Source of the DNA: Phoronis australis
Taxonomy: Eukaryota; Phoronida; Phoronidae
Direction of reading: 5' to 3'
Length of the DNA stretch: 64,000 nucleotides
Assembly (NCBI GenBank): GCA_002633005.1
Contig: NMRA01000014.1
Span: 332,187 to 396,186, forward strand
A program made the translations under genes and the position numbers. Shown here one piece after another: positions 1 through 11,349 of the stretch (its first letter is position 1; each line of letters starts with the position of its first letter). Below the pieces are notes generated by a model. That model had not been told where the DNA came from, did no database searches, and saw only the letters and a list, made by a program, of their open reading frames with translations.

Positions 1-878
1 AAAATAAAGTTTTCCCGAAACTGAATCTTAATAAAAGGAAGCTTGACCTTCGACTCAGCTATAATTACGTCAGGCAGCTCCCAACTACCCGTCAGTGCGC
101 TCGTGGCCTAGACCAATTTTTACTCTCCGTAAATCTTTGTATGTTTACGGTTACTCAAATCCTGATGGCTGCAACCCCGGTATTACCCCCACCTATGGCG
201 GACGTGGAGGTGGGGTTCGGTACAAATATGCTGACATCCAGAGAACTGGGGCGTTGACGATAGCAAGTGTGTAGGTTGTCGATGTCAAATTGTTTTGTGC
301 CCCCCAATATTTTTTTCTTTCCTACTGGCCTGCAACACGACCAGCATGTCCAGTTTCTGGTGGGTGGGGAAAATGAAACAGGGTTTCTCAAAAATCTACA
401 CACTTCAACGCCTGAAGTTCAGTTCCCGTGGATCCCTGAGATTCTGCGCTGACCTATTGCATGGTATATCTTATTTTTAACGTGGTTGCACGGGAGTCAG
501 ACAAGCAAACAATTTAGTTCTTAAAGACAAAAATCCATTGTTCAATACTACTAGAAAATAAAAACACCAAGGAAATACAAAAACAACTTTTCCAAGCAAT
601 GAGTTTGATTTTATTTATTTAAGGATTTTTAAAGCTTTTTTCGATCTACGGTTTGTGAGTCTGAATTTCATCAATGTCTTTAAGAGTTATTTTAGAGAGG
701 CAAAATCTTCTAAGCGTACATGTACTTTACTATTTGAGGATCGGATTACAGAGTTTTTCAAACTTCAGACTCCAATTAAATTCACGGAATCATCATCATT
801 TCTAATTGTCTGTCAGAATATAGACTGACACTGTTTTTAGTTGTATTGTTTTGTTTTGTTTTGTTATTTTGATTGATT
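1..878. other. Non-coding sequence, no gene seen
   Basis: No convincing coding region, RNA gene or element boundary is visible. The open frames here are short, overlap one another on both strands and show no protein-like composition. A short run of TTTTG units sits near 845-865. Confidence 0.5.
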
Positions 879-937
879 GGCATGACCCCTGAGTTAAGTA
901 AAATGATGATGTAATTTGTTTACTGCAGAATAGTATG

Positions 938-1128
938 GAACTTTCTAGAAGACTAAGGTCAGAACAGTGATGATGTCATTTATTCACTGCAGTATAGTGT
1001 GGAACTTTCTAGAATGACAATGATTAATGCAGTCTGAAATATTCTGTAGAATAGTATATGTTTGTAGAATGATTGGGTAGATTCAGGAAAGTTCTAGAAT
1101 GTGCTTGAATTGATATAAAGTTCCAGAA
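938..1128 (+). promoter_or_regulatory. Cluster of heat-shock elements
   Basis: Three perfect three-unit HSF sites (GAAnnTTCnnGAA) lie at 938-950, 1002-1014 and 1087-1099, and a two-unit site (TTCCAGAA) lies at 1121-1128, about 14 bases before the TATA box. The first two sites sit in a 64-base tandem duplication (about 904-950 and 969-1014). This density and placement are typical of HSF1-driven promoters; binding itself is inferred. Confidence 0.75.
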
Positions 1129-1141
1129 CAATGCATTAGGC

Positions 1142-1149
1142 TATAAATA
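1142..1149 (+). promoter_or_regulatory. TATA box
   Basis: TATAAATA directly downstream of the heat-shock element cluster, in the plus-strand orientation. Transcription would be expected to start around 1170. Confidence 0.65.
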
Positions 1150-1429
1150 CACAAGCACGGGTTTGTGTTAGGGAGATCAAATCAGTTCAAGAAAGTTAAT
1201 CAGGAGAATTGCAGTTGAGTTGCAGTGAAGAGAATAAGAAGTTACAGCGACAGTCAATAGAGAGCCAGCTATAGAGACAGCAGGTTATTGAATCGACGAG
1301 TGTAACAGTTGCTGAACGTGTCTCAAAAGTTCATCACAAGTCAAGGCTTCGCAGCACTGGCAGGAGCATAGAACGGACATTACGTCGGACGTTTTGTTTG
1401 AGTACGCTTGTAAACATACTGTCGGGATT

Positions 1430-1435
1430 AATAAA
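1430..1435 (+). terminator. Polyadenylation signal candidate
   Basis: AATAAA about 290 bases downstream of the TATA box, followed by a pyrimidine-rich stretch. It would end a short non-coding transcript, as in the R region of an LTR. Confidence 0.4.
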
Positions 1436-1500
1436 GGATTAACTCGAACCAGTCTTCAGTCAATCGTCGCACCTAAAGCTATTACCACAGGTCTGTAACA

Positions 1501-3900
1501 ACCTGTGCCCACCCACACACAAGGAAAAACGTGACATTGTCATCTATGACTCTATCGATTTTTGTTGATACATAAACAAGTAAAATAAAAACCGACGAAT
1601 TTGATAATCAAAACAAAATGTTATAAGCAATTTCCGCAGGCATGCTCGCAGATTATTGACGGGTAACCGGGAGAACATGGGAGATGGGGCATTCGTATTA
1701 AAGTGTATTTTTGCTCATTTCAGAGGTACATGTGCCTATAACGGTTCACGAGGTAAATTTGAACTCCACTGACAAAAAACGCTGAAATCATTGTTTATGA
1801 TTGCGAGAGTCCTTTGAGTACCCCATTCTGACATGTACGCGGTCAACAGAAATAGTAGCATAGACAGCCGTATTTTCCACATGCGGAAATTCCTTACAAA
1901 CAAACCATAGTAGCCATACACGCACCCAAGTGGAGCACGGGGGACTCGCACGTGGCCCTCCCCCCATTTGGCATAGTAGGCAAAACGGTCCGCAAAAAGT
2001 CAGAGAAAAACGAGACAAAGACCACTAAAAAGACAAAAAGGCAGGAATTCGGCGGGAATGCTCAATTCATAGATTTGATGGTAAAGATGGTAAACTCAGT
2101 TTTTTCTTTGTCTCCGTTTTTAGTAAAAGGTCCGCATTCTCAAAAGTTCGAGCTCCCTATATTTTAGGCTGGGTGCGCCCATGGTAACCATCTTCAAAAG
2201 AGATACTGTTCTTGTGGTACTATGGGAAACTGTAACATTATTTTATAGCTAACCATCGGAAATAGTCTTTTTCTGTAATTCACATATAGTGGTCTTCACG
2301 TTCTTCAAAATTAAACCCTTTTGATGGCGGTCAATCTTATTGCATTTTGATCACATTTTTTGGTTGTTTGGGTCGAATGTCTTGATACTGCTGTGTTGGG
2401 CACGAATGTACGCTAGTACGCTCCGAAAGAGCTTTGCTTTACAAATTTTCCCGATTTTTCGAAATATATGTACGAGTGCGAATGGTTACTTGCACATTTT
2501 CAAGTGCGTTTAGACGACCTGTGCTGCAAAAGCGGAGACCCTATCAATGTTCTGGCCAGGGTCCTTAAAAGGTAAACCATGCACTGTTGGTTAATGTTCT
2601 CTTAGAATTTTCTCTCTTATCCGTATTTCGCAGTCTTTCTTTTCTCTATTGTACGCGGCCCCACGCCTATGTCGGTTGCCACGGTTTAACCCTGACGCTT
2701 GAGAATTTTTAGGGGGTCGGTGCCCCCGCTTCCTAGGGCCCTGAACTAACAGTGGGGTACGAATGACGAGAGAAAGGTCTAAACAGAAACGGGTAGGTAA
2801 CTACTGGGGTGTACAGTGTATTCACTACAGATTGTATTGAGATAGAACCCTTATGTCCATGTTTAGACCTCTGGCGGAAAACTCATATCATTATAAAGCT
2901 CCTTATCATTTCTTGATAGTGTATGATTATGCCAAAAGAAAATGTAATAGATAATTTGATTCAGAAGAAAATATAATTTCCCATTCCTGGCAGGTTTATT
3001 TGTTCAATTTTAAAAACCAAGAGTGTTACCAAAATGCGAAAAAATAACAAGTTATATCCTATCAAGGCAAATATTTTGTAATATGGAACCCTCTAAGTAG
3101 CTGTGAATAATTTAGTTAGGCATACATCCAATATTATACATCTTTATATATCACTCAGACCTTTGTTGCCGTTGGATGGGCGTCGACATTTACAAAAACC
3201 CGATAAACTATATTACTCCAACGAACTATCCCAATTTGTAGATAAATGCTTTCTGAAAGTTAAAGAACGAGCAAACTTCTACTGTGCAGCAATTAAATGT
3301 ACTCTGGATAAATCATTACATAGGTTGCAGTGTAATGTTTTTCGTAGTAGTTCATAAATAACTCACTTCTTCAGAAAACAAAAATTAGTGCTCCTGATAC
3401 TTGCAGCGTATGTTACCTAAAGGAGAGACATTGGGACACATTTTTATGATAGTTATGTTACTAAAAAATGGACTCTGGAAAATAAAAATATTCATGACGA
3501 AGAGATAATGTTATTTTGAACACATGTTGCAGAGCTGTCAACATTCGAGAATTAAGAAACGGGACAGTTGATTTGAAAAGCGGGATTTTAGGATGGAAAA
3601 CGCGACATCTGGACATCTGGGCCTATACCAGAACGTAAGTGTAAAATGTTCGTCGCAAAACATAAAAACGTCCCGACCGCGTTTTTTTTGTCTAACGGGA
3701 AACGTAACACCCAAAAGCGAATGGGAAAGACCGTGAGCCTCAAAAACTCATGAAACGTCCCATTTTTTCTTTTTAGTCGAAGAGACAATTTCGCGTGAGA
3801 TATTACATTGTGCATATGATAAAATTTCAGTTTTGCCATGTGTCAAAAAGCGGGACATTTTTACTGTGTGGCGGGATGGTGGCAAAAATTCAAAAAGTCG
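1501..3900. other. Non-coding sequence, no gene seen
   Basis: No coding region, splice-bounded exon or recognisable repeat family was found. Short open frames (for example 1952-2167 and 3103-3357) lack family resemblance and are not called. Confidence 0.45.
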
Positions 3901-3949
3901 GATAGAGCAATGCAGTTGGAAAGTACAACGTACGTTTTCAACAACACAA

Positions 3950-4720
3950 AGTATTGGATTGGATACTTTTACAAGATAAACGTTTCATGTTTTAAATTTT
4001 ATTTCACGGATACAGGTAAATACAATATATACCTTATTCATAGCTCAGAAATCGAATTAACAAAAAGTATCTCGGCAACAGGTAAACCTTGCACAAATGA
4101 ATTATTATCAAAACAATAAAACAATAACAATATTTACATGCATATATACATACACTCTTAGCTACGCAACTGCATGTAGTTTTTCGGAAGTAACGTAAAC
4201 ACCCTTGTTAGTGTAGTCTAAACTTTTCATTGTAGAACAAACACTCAAAAACCAAATGTCACATCTTTCCGTAAAATACAGTAACCCAAAAAATATTAAA
4301 ACACTCCTTGTTTGATAGGTTGTCGACAGTGTGTTCTAAGACTAGAGCTGAAAATACATCAGAGGCCACATTATTCCCGGCACCCAGCCAGAACCAAAGG
4401 TCGTTGTGTACTGACTCATGTTATTGTCGGGTGTGTTGACCAATTTTGCTGGGAAATCGCTGGTTGTCTGAAACTGTACATCAACAGTCTCGCTTGGTGA
4501 ACGAAAATAATAAAATGAAAACGATGCTTTCAAATTGGGCTTGGCTTCACAACTATATACACGACTCGATCAAAGCTCAGTCCAGGAGACAACCGGGAAT
4601 TCACAATGTAAACTCTTGCAGCAAGTCTCGGGGCGCAAGCTTTAATAATAGAATACATAGGTTAGGTGCGGGAGTTGACATTACAGGACCAGAGTTCTTT
4701 GGTTAGGCGCTTGCTAACAA
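3950..4720 (+). repeat. Dispersed repeat, copy 1 (partner at 20950-21455)
   Basis: This stretch aligns by eye, with gaps, to 20950-21455. Shared blocks include the ACACTC/AAAAACC region near 4240, GATAGGTTGTCGA near 4315 and the TAATAATAGAATACAT region near 4645. It lies directly upstream of the THAP pseudogene and may belong to the same transposon. No terminal repeats were identified. Confidence 0.55.
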
Positions 4721-4903
4721 GTCATGCCGGAAACCAGCTAGGTACATGACCGTAGAAATATTCCCGATTTGAACCATTCAGAGGCACCGGAATAGCGGAG
4801 CTGCAACGCCGCCATATTGGAAATGGGTCAGAATGTTGCATTGTGGTCGATAAACAAGTACGCCGGTGAGCGTGGGATGAACCGGCCACAGGGAGGTTAT
4901 ACG

Positions 4904-5140
4904 TGTTGTGTGCCTGGCTGCTATAATACCAGTTAGCGAGACAAAGAATTTAGTTATTACCTGTTTCCCAAGGATCAAGAACTGCGTTAAAAATGGGTCA
5001 GACACATCGGTAGAGTTGGTAGCAAAGACCGACTTAGTGAATTGTTTCGTACTTCGTGGCACAAAGTATGCAGCGCCCATTTTGAGGGCGGCAAGAAAAC
5101 GTATCTTGGAAACTGGCCAAACATATTTCCCTTTAAAAAA
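4904..5140 (+). pseudogene. THAP zinc-finger domain pseudogene
   Basis: Reading from 4904 in one frame gives a near-complete C2CH THAP domain: the opening cysteine pair (CCVPGC), a FPKD segment, the invariant tryptophan in KWVRHIG, a CSAHF motif holding the last Cys and His, and a proline-containing end (NIFPFK). THAP domains are DNA-binding modules of P-element and Kolobok transposases and of host regulators. Two in-frame stops, after CYNTS and just before KWVRHIG, break the frame, so this copy is dead. The downstream frame stays open to about 5248 (DQNQANQSNFEDNASIQ). A 162-codon minus-strand frame over the same bases is a shadow. Likely a transposase relic, but a host-gene pseudogene is not excluded. 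Confidence 0.82.
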
Positions 5141-5279
5141 AAAGTAACATATACTCCAAGACGGAGGGTATTGAAAAATAACGTGTTTTCGCTTGACCAG
5201 AACCAAGCCAACCAAAGCAATTTTGAGGATAATGCCTCTATACAATAACCTGTTCTGGGTCGACACACTTAACGCACAT

Positions 5280-6129
5280 TATGCATTAACGTGCTAAGGT
5301 AAAGTCCAGAATATTATTATTTACTTTCTACAAAATTGCGGTGCATTGCTATCAAAATTCTTTGTTAAATTACGATCATTTTTCAGAAAATTGTGCTGAA
5401 ATCCCAGGTCAAAATCTCGCCGACAAATGCGTTACTGCCGGTCTCGCAATCGTCGATAGGGCTTGAATTTTTCAAGAAGAATACAGTTTCGACTCAACAA
5501 ATTACCTGAAATCCTCCTCAAGTTTTCAAAATAGCGTCTCTAAGAATTTGAAGTTATTGTGGAGTCTGGATTAACTGCAGATTAAGACCAAATCTGCGCT
5601 AGATCATAGTGTAGCCCGCAAAACGAGAAAAATCACATGTTGTTGTCACGTAACGTTTGATTTGAAGTTTGTATGCCTGTGTGAGAGTGAGCGTGCGTGT
5701 GCTTGTCATCAGAGTTCATTTGCCAGAGTAAATGCGATATAATGAGCTAGGTGTGAATTGTAAAAAAAGAAATTAACTCAAGCAGTCAAGTAGAGTGTCT
5801 TTTAATCTTTAACACTTGCTGGGCTCATCTGCCAAAAACCGCTCGAGAATTGTTTCGGTAGGACCGATATGTCGCCGGGTGAGTGGATGCGTGACCGTAG
5901 TGTAACAGCTATTTTCCGGAAGATACGGTGTATGCGAACGAATGTGTTCACTATCACGGGTCATTTTGACTTTGAAAGCACCAATTATGATTAGTTAAAT
6001 AATTTCTCTTTAAAATAATCCAAAAGTGTTCCACTGTATTAGAAACTTTCGGAAATTAGTGCTAATATTTATTCCTTGCCGATGCTGTTACCCGTTTCAT
6101 GAACAGATATTTCCCGACTAAATGTCTTC
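5280..6129. other. Non-coding sequence, no gene seen
   Basis: No long frame, exon or repeat family recognised. A short GTGTGAGAGTGAGCGTGCGT-like purine/pyrimidine run lies near 5680. Confidence 0.45.
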
Positions 6130-6138
6130 GATGACAGC
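6130..6138. repeat. Target-site duplication, left copy
   Basis: GATGACAGC, identical and in the same orientation as 9184-9192, directly abuts the left end of the foldback element. Confidence 0.7.
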
Positions 6139-9100
6139 ATAGATTATAGCATAGACTATAGTACATGGACCGCCAACTCCGTATACTTTCAATGAACGAA
6201 ATCTGTGACCTTACGCACAAGCCCTTACATGTACGTCATTATTCACTGGCGACATCTGGCTAAATTATCTGGTGCAATTTCCGGCAAGTACGTCGTCTGC
6301 TAATCATGGTCGGCTACTATGTGGCCTGTTGTTCGGCCACACACGCGAAATGCAAAGGAAGTAGCCTCCATACCATCTGAAGACCCCATAATCGGCTGTG
6401 GGAAGAAAACCTTACTTCTTGTGTCAACGTGAATGGCAGTTGTTTCAGCAATAAGACTTTATACATTTATTCAAGGCACTTCGAAGATGAATGTTTTTAA
6501 GAGCCTCTACTACTTAGTCTTAATCCTGTCTTCACAAATCCATTTTTGTTTTCTCAGTTTTGATGAAAACTATCTGGTAAATTTTTTGACGAAAATTATC
6601 CGCTAAATTTCTTCCAAAGGTGGTGACTCGTAAACTCTTGTCCTTACGAGGAAGTTCAGCCATAGCCTAGTGTACGAATTAACCAAATTACTCTTCGCTG
6701 GTCCTGATCAGACGGTTGGTCTCAGCAGAATGCGCACATTTGGCCAGGATTTGGATCAGCGATTTCAACACATTCACATTCGTGTACAAATAAATAGAAC
6801 GCTGGTAAAACCTTTAACATGAATAAAGATTACATTAATACTTCATAAACAAGCACCTGGACCAGTCAAAATCTATCTCGCAATTCAACAGCAGGTTACA
6901 TACTCATTTCATGTCGAATACATGCCGCACAAAATCTCTCGACTGCCGTCTATGAAAATGCAACCAACTTCTTTGAAAACATGGAACAGGAACACCAGCG
7001 GGGTGTAAAGGTTGTTTTTATTCTTCAGTGTTAATTTTTTGTAAGCGGACATATGCTTTTTTAAATTTCCGCCTTAAGTCCTAACATTTCTAAACTTAAG
7101 TCTTTCAAACGAACGTATATGACGAAAACAAAATTCTTCAACCAGATTTTTCAAGTCCTTTGCCACCTGTAGGGTACATAATGAGCCAATCCCACTCCTA
7201 ATGTAACAAAATGTGCGTAAAGGATACCAAGTATTGCCCTTCTGAAATATTACCGTATGCGCCCTACTAATCGGCCCGGATGCTTAGAAAAATCCGCTTC
7301 ATGAAGGGGGCGCTTATTATAGCCCAAAAGTGGTTGAAACCCGGTCTCCGAAACAGGTGAAATCGTAAGCTAGAATTCATCAAACTTACGCTCTGTAAAA
7401 GCAACACTTTGTATCTTATTCTTATTTGACCAATCTGTTGATACAGAAAATATCCTTATTTATGCCCATACTGATTTGACTGCAACTTGAGCTTGTTGGG
7501 TTCTATCATATGGGTTTCCATTGGGACCCACATGATGCTTACACGAATGGGCTTTATTTTACCAAGTATTTCAAATTGAGGTGAAGTATCATCACCAGTA
7601 TTTCATCATTAGTATCTTTTGCCGGGTTCTCAAATTTTCAGAGACTAGGGATTGTCAGATTTGTAAGGTACAAGTGTTTCGCTGGATTTCCAGGTCTGTG
7701 GCGTTATTTATACCTGACCAAAATTAAAAAACAGACCTTGATTTAAATCAGGAGCTGCATCATACACATTTATTAGACGTGCGCAGGCATTGCACTGATC
7801 ACTTGGAACCATTTTATGGTTTATTAATATATAGTTAAACCAAGCTGAGGAGCTTGAAACCTGATTCACGGCAATTTTTGGCAGTGGTATTTTCTGAAAA
7901 ATGCTCGTAAGTTGGCAACAAAGTTTGATAGCAATGCACTGCAGTTTTGTAGAAACTCTGTTCATACAGTAGGTTAGAGATGCGTCACAGAGCGTAACTT
8001 TAATGAATTCTAGCTTACGATTTCACCTGTTTCGGAGATCGGGTTTCAACCACTTTTGGGCTATAATAAGCGCCCCTTCCTGAAGCGGATTTTTCTAAGC
8101 ACCCTGACCGCTTATTAGGACGCATACGGTAATATTTCAGAAGGGCAATACTTAGTATTCTTTATGCACGGGACCCTTTTGTTACATTAGGAGTGGGATT
8201 GGCTCATTATGTACCCTACAGGTGGCATAGGACATTACAAAACTGGTTGAAGAATTTTGTTTTCGTCATATACGTTCGTTTGAAAGGCTTTAGTTAAGCA
8301 ATGTTAGGATTTAATGCGGAAATTTTAAAAACCATATGTCCGCTTACAAAAAATTTAACATTGAAGAATAAAAACAACCTTTACACCCCGCTGGTGTTCC
8401 TGTTCCATGTTTTCAAAGAAGTTGGTTGCATTTTCATAGACTGCAGTCGAGAGATTTCGTGCGGCATATATTCGACATGAAATGAGTGTGTAACCTGCTG
8501 TTGAATTGCGAGATAGATTTTGACTGGTTCGGGTGGTTATTTATGAAGTATTAATGTAATCTTTATTCATGTTAAAGGCTTTACCAGCGTTCTATTTATT
8601 TTTACACGAATGTGAATTTGTTGAAATCGGTGATCCAAATCCTGGCCAAATGTGCGCATTCTGCTGAGACCAACCGTCTGATCAGGGCCAGCGAAGAGTA
8701 ATTTGGTTAATTCGCTCACTAGGCTATGGCTGAACTTCCTCGTAAGGACAAGAGTTTACGAGTCACCACCTTTGGAAGAAATTTAGCGGATAATTTTCAT
8801 CAAAACGAAGAAAACAAAAATGGATTTGTGAAGACAGGATTAAGTATTAAAAGCAATCATCTTCGAAGTGCCTTGAACAAATGTATAAAGTCTTATTGCT
8901 GAAACAACTGCCATTCACGTTGACACAAGGTTTTCTTCCCACAGCCAATTATGGGGTCTTCGGATGGTATGGAGGCTAATTCCTTTGCATTTCGCGTGTG
9001 TGGCCGGACAACCGGCCACACAGTAACCGAACATGATTAGCAGACGACGTACTTGCCGGAAATTGCACCAGAAAATTTAGCCAGGTGTCGCCAGTGAATA

Positions 9101-9183
9101 ATGACGTAAGGGCTTGTGCGTAAGGTCACAGATTTCGTCCATTGAAAGTATACGGAGTTGGCAGTCCATGTACTATAGTCTAT
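6139..9183. mobile_element. 3.05-kb foldback transposon with 1.2-kb inverted arms
   Basis: The left arm (about 6151-7398) is the reverse complement of the right arm (about 7989-9183), with scattered mismatches and small indels, around a spacer of about 590 bases (7399-7988). Matching landmarks include the ends (ATAGACTATAGTACATGGAC against its complement at 9164-9183), the CACCAGCGGGGTGTAAAGG block and the TCGTAAGCTAGAATTCAT block. The left end carries an extra 12-base near-duplicate of its tip. Identical 9-base flanks (GATGACAGC) support transposition. Long terminal inverted repeats with 9-bp duplications are known for Mutator-like (MULE) and foldback elements, so the class is an inference; no transposase ORF is present. 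Partial relatives occur at 12606-12950, 13938-14500, 22385-22620 and 36150-36870. Confidence 0.88.
7399..7988. repeat. Spacer of the foldback element
   Basis: This single-copy centre between the arms recurs at 13938-14500 (left part), 22385-22515 (central part) and 36150-36480 (right part). It has no coding capacity of note. Confidence 0.75.
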
Positions 9184-9192
9184 GATGACAGC
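9184..9192. repeat. Target-site duplication, right copy
   Basis: GATGACAGC directly after the right arm, identical to 6130-6138. Confidence 0.7.
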
Positions 9193-9989
9193 CGGTTCAT
9201 TATGCAGCGCGCGCTTTTTGGCCGCGTGCTAACACTGGTCGATTTTATTAGTCTTCGGTGATTCACGGTTTTCACGTGTACAAAGAGGTTTGGATTCCTG
9301 TTGAGGCCGGAGAAGATCTGTCCCGGAAAGATACAATGCATTCCCCCTGACCGTACAAGTACGCTGCGTGTGATTTCAAAGTGCAAACCATAGTGGGGCA
9401 CATCCCTCGCAAGAGCAGCAAAACTTTTGCGTTCTTTTTGAATCGCGGCGTAAGTTTGAAGTGTATACGGACATAACGGTCAGGCTCGTGGTCTACAAAT
9501 CCAGGACTGTCGGATCTTTCAGTTGATAAATTGGAGACGTTAGAACTGTAGGTAAGGCATTTTTCGCATGTAGTTCATGGGCTGGGCGCTTACTTTAAAG
9601 CGAAGTCTGAAAACGCGTTGGGGCACTTATTGTGGCATGGGCGCTTATTAGGGCAAATAGCTACAGAATTACATACAGCAGCGTAATTTAATACACACAA
9701 TCCACACGTCGCGCAAACCAATCGGCCATTCCACACAGGTTTATCAATCCCAATAGCCTTTGCGCACCCTAATTTCCGGACATGCGCAGTCGTTAAACGA
9801 CTCGGCTGCAACTCCGCTTTTGAACAAAGGAACAGTTCAACATTAATCCAGCTAACTTGTTTGTGCATCCGTTCAACTTTCCTTGTCTTTGGTTGAATTA
9901 GGGAAGGCAGAGAACTACATGTACACATTTTACATCCACTGATATTTGTCAATAGATTTTATCAAATACTGTTCCTTTGGAGTGGCAAC
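9193..9989. other. Non-coding sequence, no gene seen
   Basis: A minus-strand open frame at 9590-9952 (120 codons) shows no domain and no splice context and is not called a gene. No repeat family was recognised. Confidence 0.45.
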
Positions 9990-10230
9990 CCAAAGCACAG
10001 CAGTAACACTTTTTTGTACTGGAAGGACGAAAAGCGAAATGCAGACAAGGAAAACAAGAGCAACGCGGAGCGATGAAATGAGCCCACGAAGGCACCGCAA
10101 ACGGTGCGCTTCTAGGGGTGTTTATTTGTATCAGATAAATGGCCAATAGATGGCACAAAATAATCCGAATCCATCCAAAAAACGGGAACTTGTCATCGCT
10201 TCTTTAAAATATGTCTTGTAATTTAGTCCC
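9990..10230 (+). repeat. CTCF-core-bearing dispersed repeat, fragment
   Basis: Aligns with 21760-21930 (shared GAGC.CTGAAATG..CTCACGAA region, the TTTGTATCA run and a block ending ATCGCTTCTTTAA). Contains a CTCF-like core CCAATAGATGGCA at 10143-10155. Confidence 0.6.
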
Positions 10231-10712
10231 TACAGAATGTTAATAGCCACTAGTGTCATAAATTGCCAAATGTAAAGAACTGTTAGGCGTATTGGCTTGC
10301 TTTTGTCTACGTCATCGCGAGAATCACCTTTTAATTCAAACAGTTGAGAATAACACCCGTTCTATTAACAATCCTATTCAATACAACTGTTATCAGCCCC
10401 TTCTTGTATGCGCTGGGATCTCGCGGTGACGACACATGTCACGAAAAGGCAGTTTCACTTATCATTTCACGGGCTTACATTAGCGCAAATGATCTCGCGT
10501 TTTCTTATCAACTAAGGCTTTGCTATGATTATCTGGTTAGCCCAATATCTAAAGTAACCAAATTCCGTTAAAGTTAGGCTTTAATTGAAAGCTTTTTATC
10601 AAATATCATAAAACTCCGTTAATGAATTTCAGAAAATCGGAGGAAACGGAAAACATGAAATTGTCACTGTAGGGATATGGGCAAAAAACATAACTGCCGC
10701 TCGAAAGTAGAG

Positions 10713-10963
10713 AATTATGACATTTAGATGGCGCTTGCTATTCGCCCTAGCCGCCATGTTCCTTTTGTCTCTAAGACCATTGTTTAATTAGCGATAAGAT
10801 TCCCTCATTTGTTGTAGCCTTAGCACATCTGTAGCATTGTTAACCTATTATAATCACACGTCCCTTATCAGCGACCTAGTATTTACCCTCTGTCTCTGTT
10901 CTTTCAGGTTACGATCATCCGTAGTTTGCTGTCAGTAAAGAAACACTTGCTAGTTATTTTCTA
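10713..10963 (+). repeat. Left long terminal repeat of a miniature LTR element
   Basis: About 250 bases repeated directly at 11350-11612 with a few substitutions and small indels. Shared landmarks are GATGGCGCTTGCTATTCGCC, GTAGCATTGTTAACCTATTA and TCTTTCAGGTTACGATCAT. The exact ends are uncertain because no clean TG...CA termini or flanking duplication could be fixed. Confidence 0.75.
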
Positions 10964-11349
10964 TGATCGTGACCGCTAATCCTCTTAAACCAGTGACTTC
11001 AAACGATGCCCACCGCCCAGTGTCCTTACCCCGGGTGCAGCTATGAACCTGCCGACAGCGAAGTAACACTACCTGTTAAACTTCTAAAAATACACGGACA
11101 CACACAGACCGCCGACGCCTGATCCTCCACCCCAACTTTCTCCGGCGGCAGCAGTCCCGCAGTCGCCGGCACCATCGACTTCGCCGGCTCCGGCGCACTC
11201 CACGCCGCCGCCACGATGTTCCCTACACGAGAAGAGGCGACCTGCGTGGGTTGGAGTTTTCTTGCCATAGCCTCTTTCCCGTCGTTGATATCAGTCCTAC
11301 CGTAGATCTATGTTCTTCCCGACTCCGGTTAGGACTTGGGGAGATAGAT
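10964..11349 (+). mobile_element. Internal region of a miniature (TRIM-like) LTR element
   Basis: Only about 385 bases separate the two direct repeats, far too few for gag-pol. From 11006 a short frame reads MPTAQCPYPGCSYEPADSEV followed by a KLLKIHGHTQ segment. This C2H2-like Cys2...His pattern is of the kind seen at the start of gag-like ORFs of some invertebrate LTR elements; a stop at about 11120 then ends it. The sequence just before the right repeat is purine-rich (GGGGAGATAGATA), as expected of a polypurine tract. The GC-rich stretch 11120-11230 belongs to this internal region. A deletion derivative of a larger LTR retrotransposon is the simplest reading. Confidence 0.65.

Larger units (their letters stand above)
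879..1500 (+). mobile_element. Putative solo LTR or retroelement-type promoter block
   Basis: The block has the order expected of an LTR: upstream enhancer-like repeats (four heat-shock elements, 938-1128), a TATA box TATAAATA at 1142-1149, about 280 bases of transcribed-looking sequence without an ORF, a polyadenylation signal AATAAA at 1430-1435 followed by a T/C-rich stretch, and an end near ...TGTAACA at about 1500. This U3-R-U5-like order is what I see; calling it a solo LTR is inference. I could not find a matching partner LTR, a primer binding site or a target-site duplication, so a host heat-shock promoter with a non-coding first exon remains possible. Confidence 0.45.

Noticed and set aside
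2551-2580. A third histone-type stem-loop around CCTTAAAAGG
   Set aside because: The stem is too short and lacks the GG...CC frame and CAAC flank.
4778-5266. 162-codon minus-strand ORF
   Set aside because: It lies opposite the THAP relic, whose plus-strand reading has the full Cys/His and Trp pattern; the minus frame has no domain and is a shadow.
9590-9952. 120-codon Cys-containing minus-strand ORF
   Set aside because: Irregular Cys spacing, no motif, no supporting context; kept as non-coding.
11100-11235. CpG island or host promoter
   Set aside because: The GC-rich stretch is confined to the internal part of the miniature LTR element.
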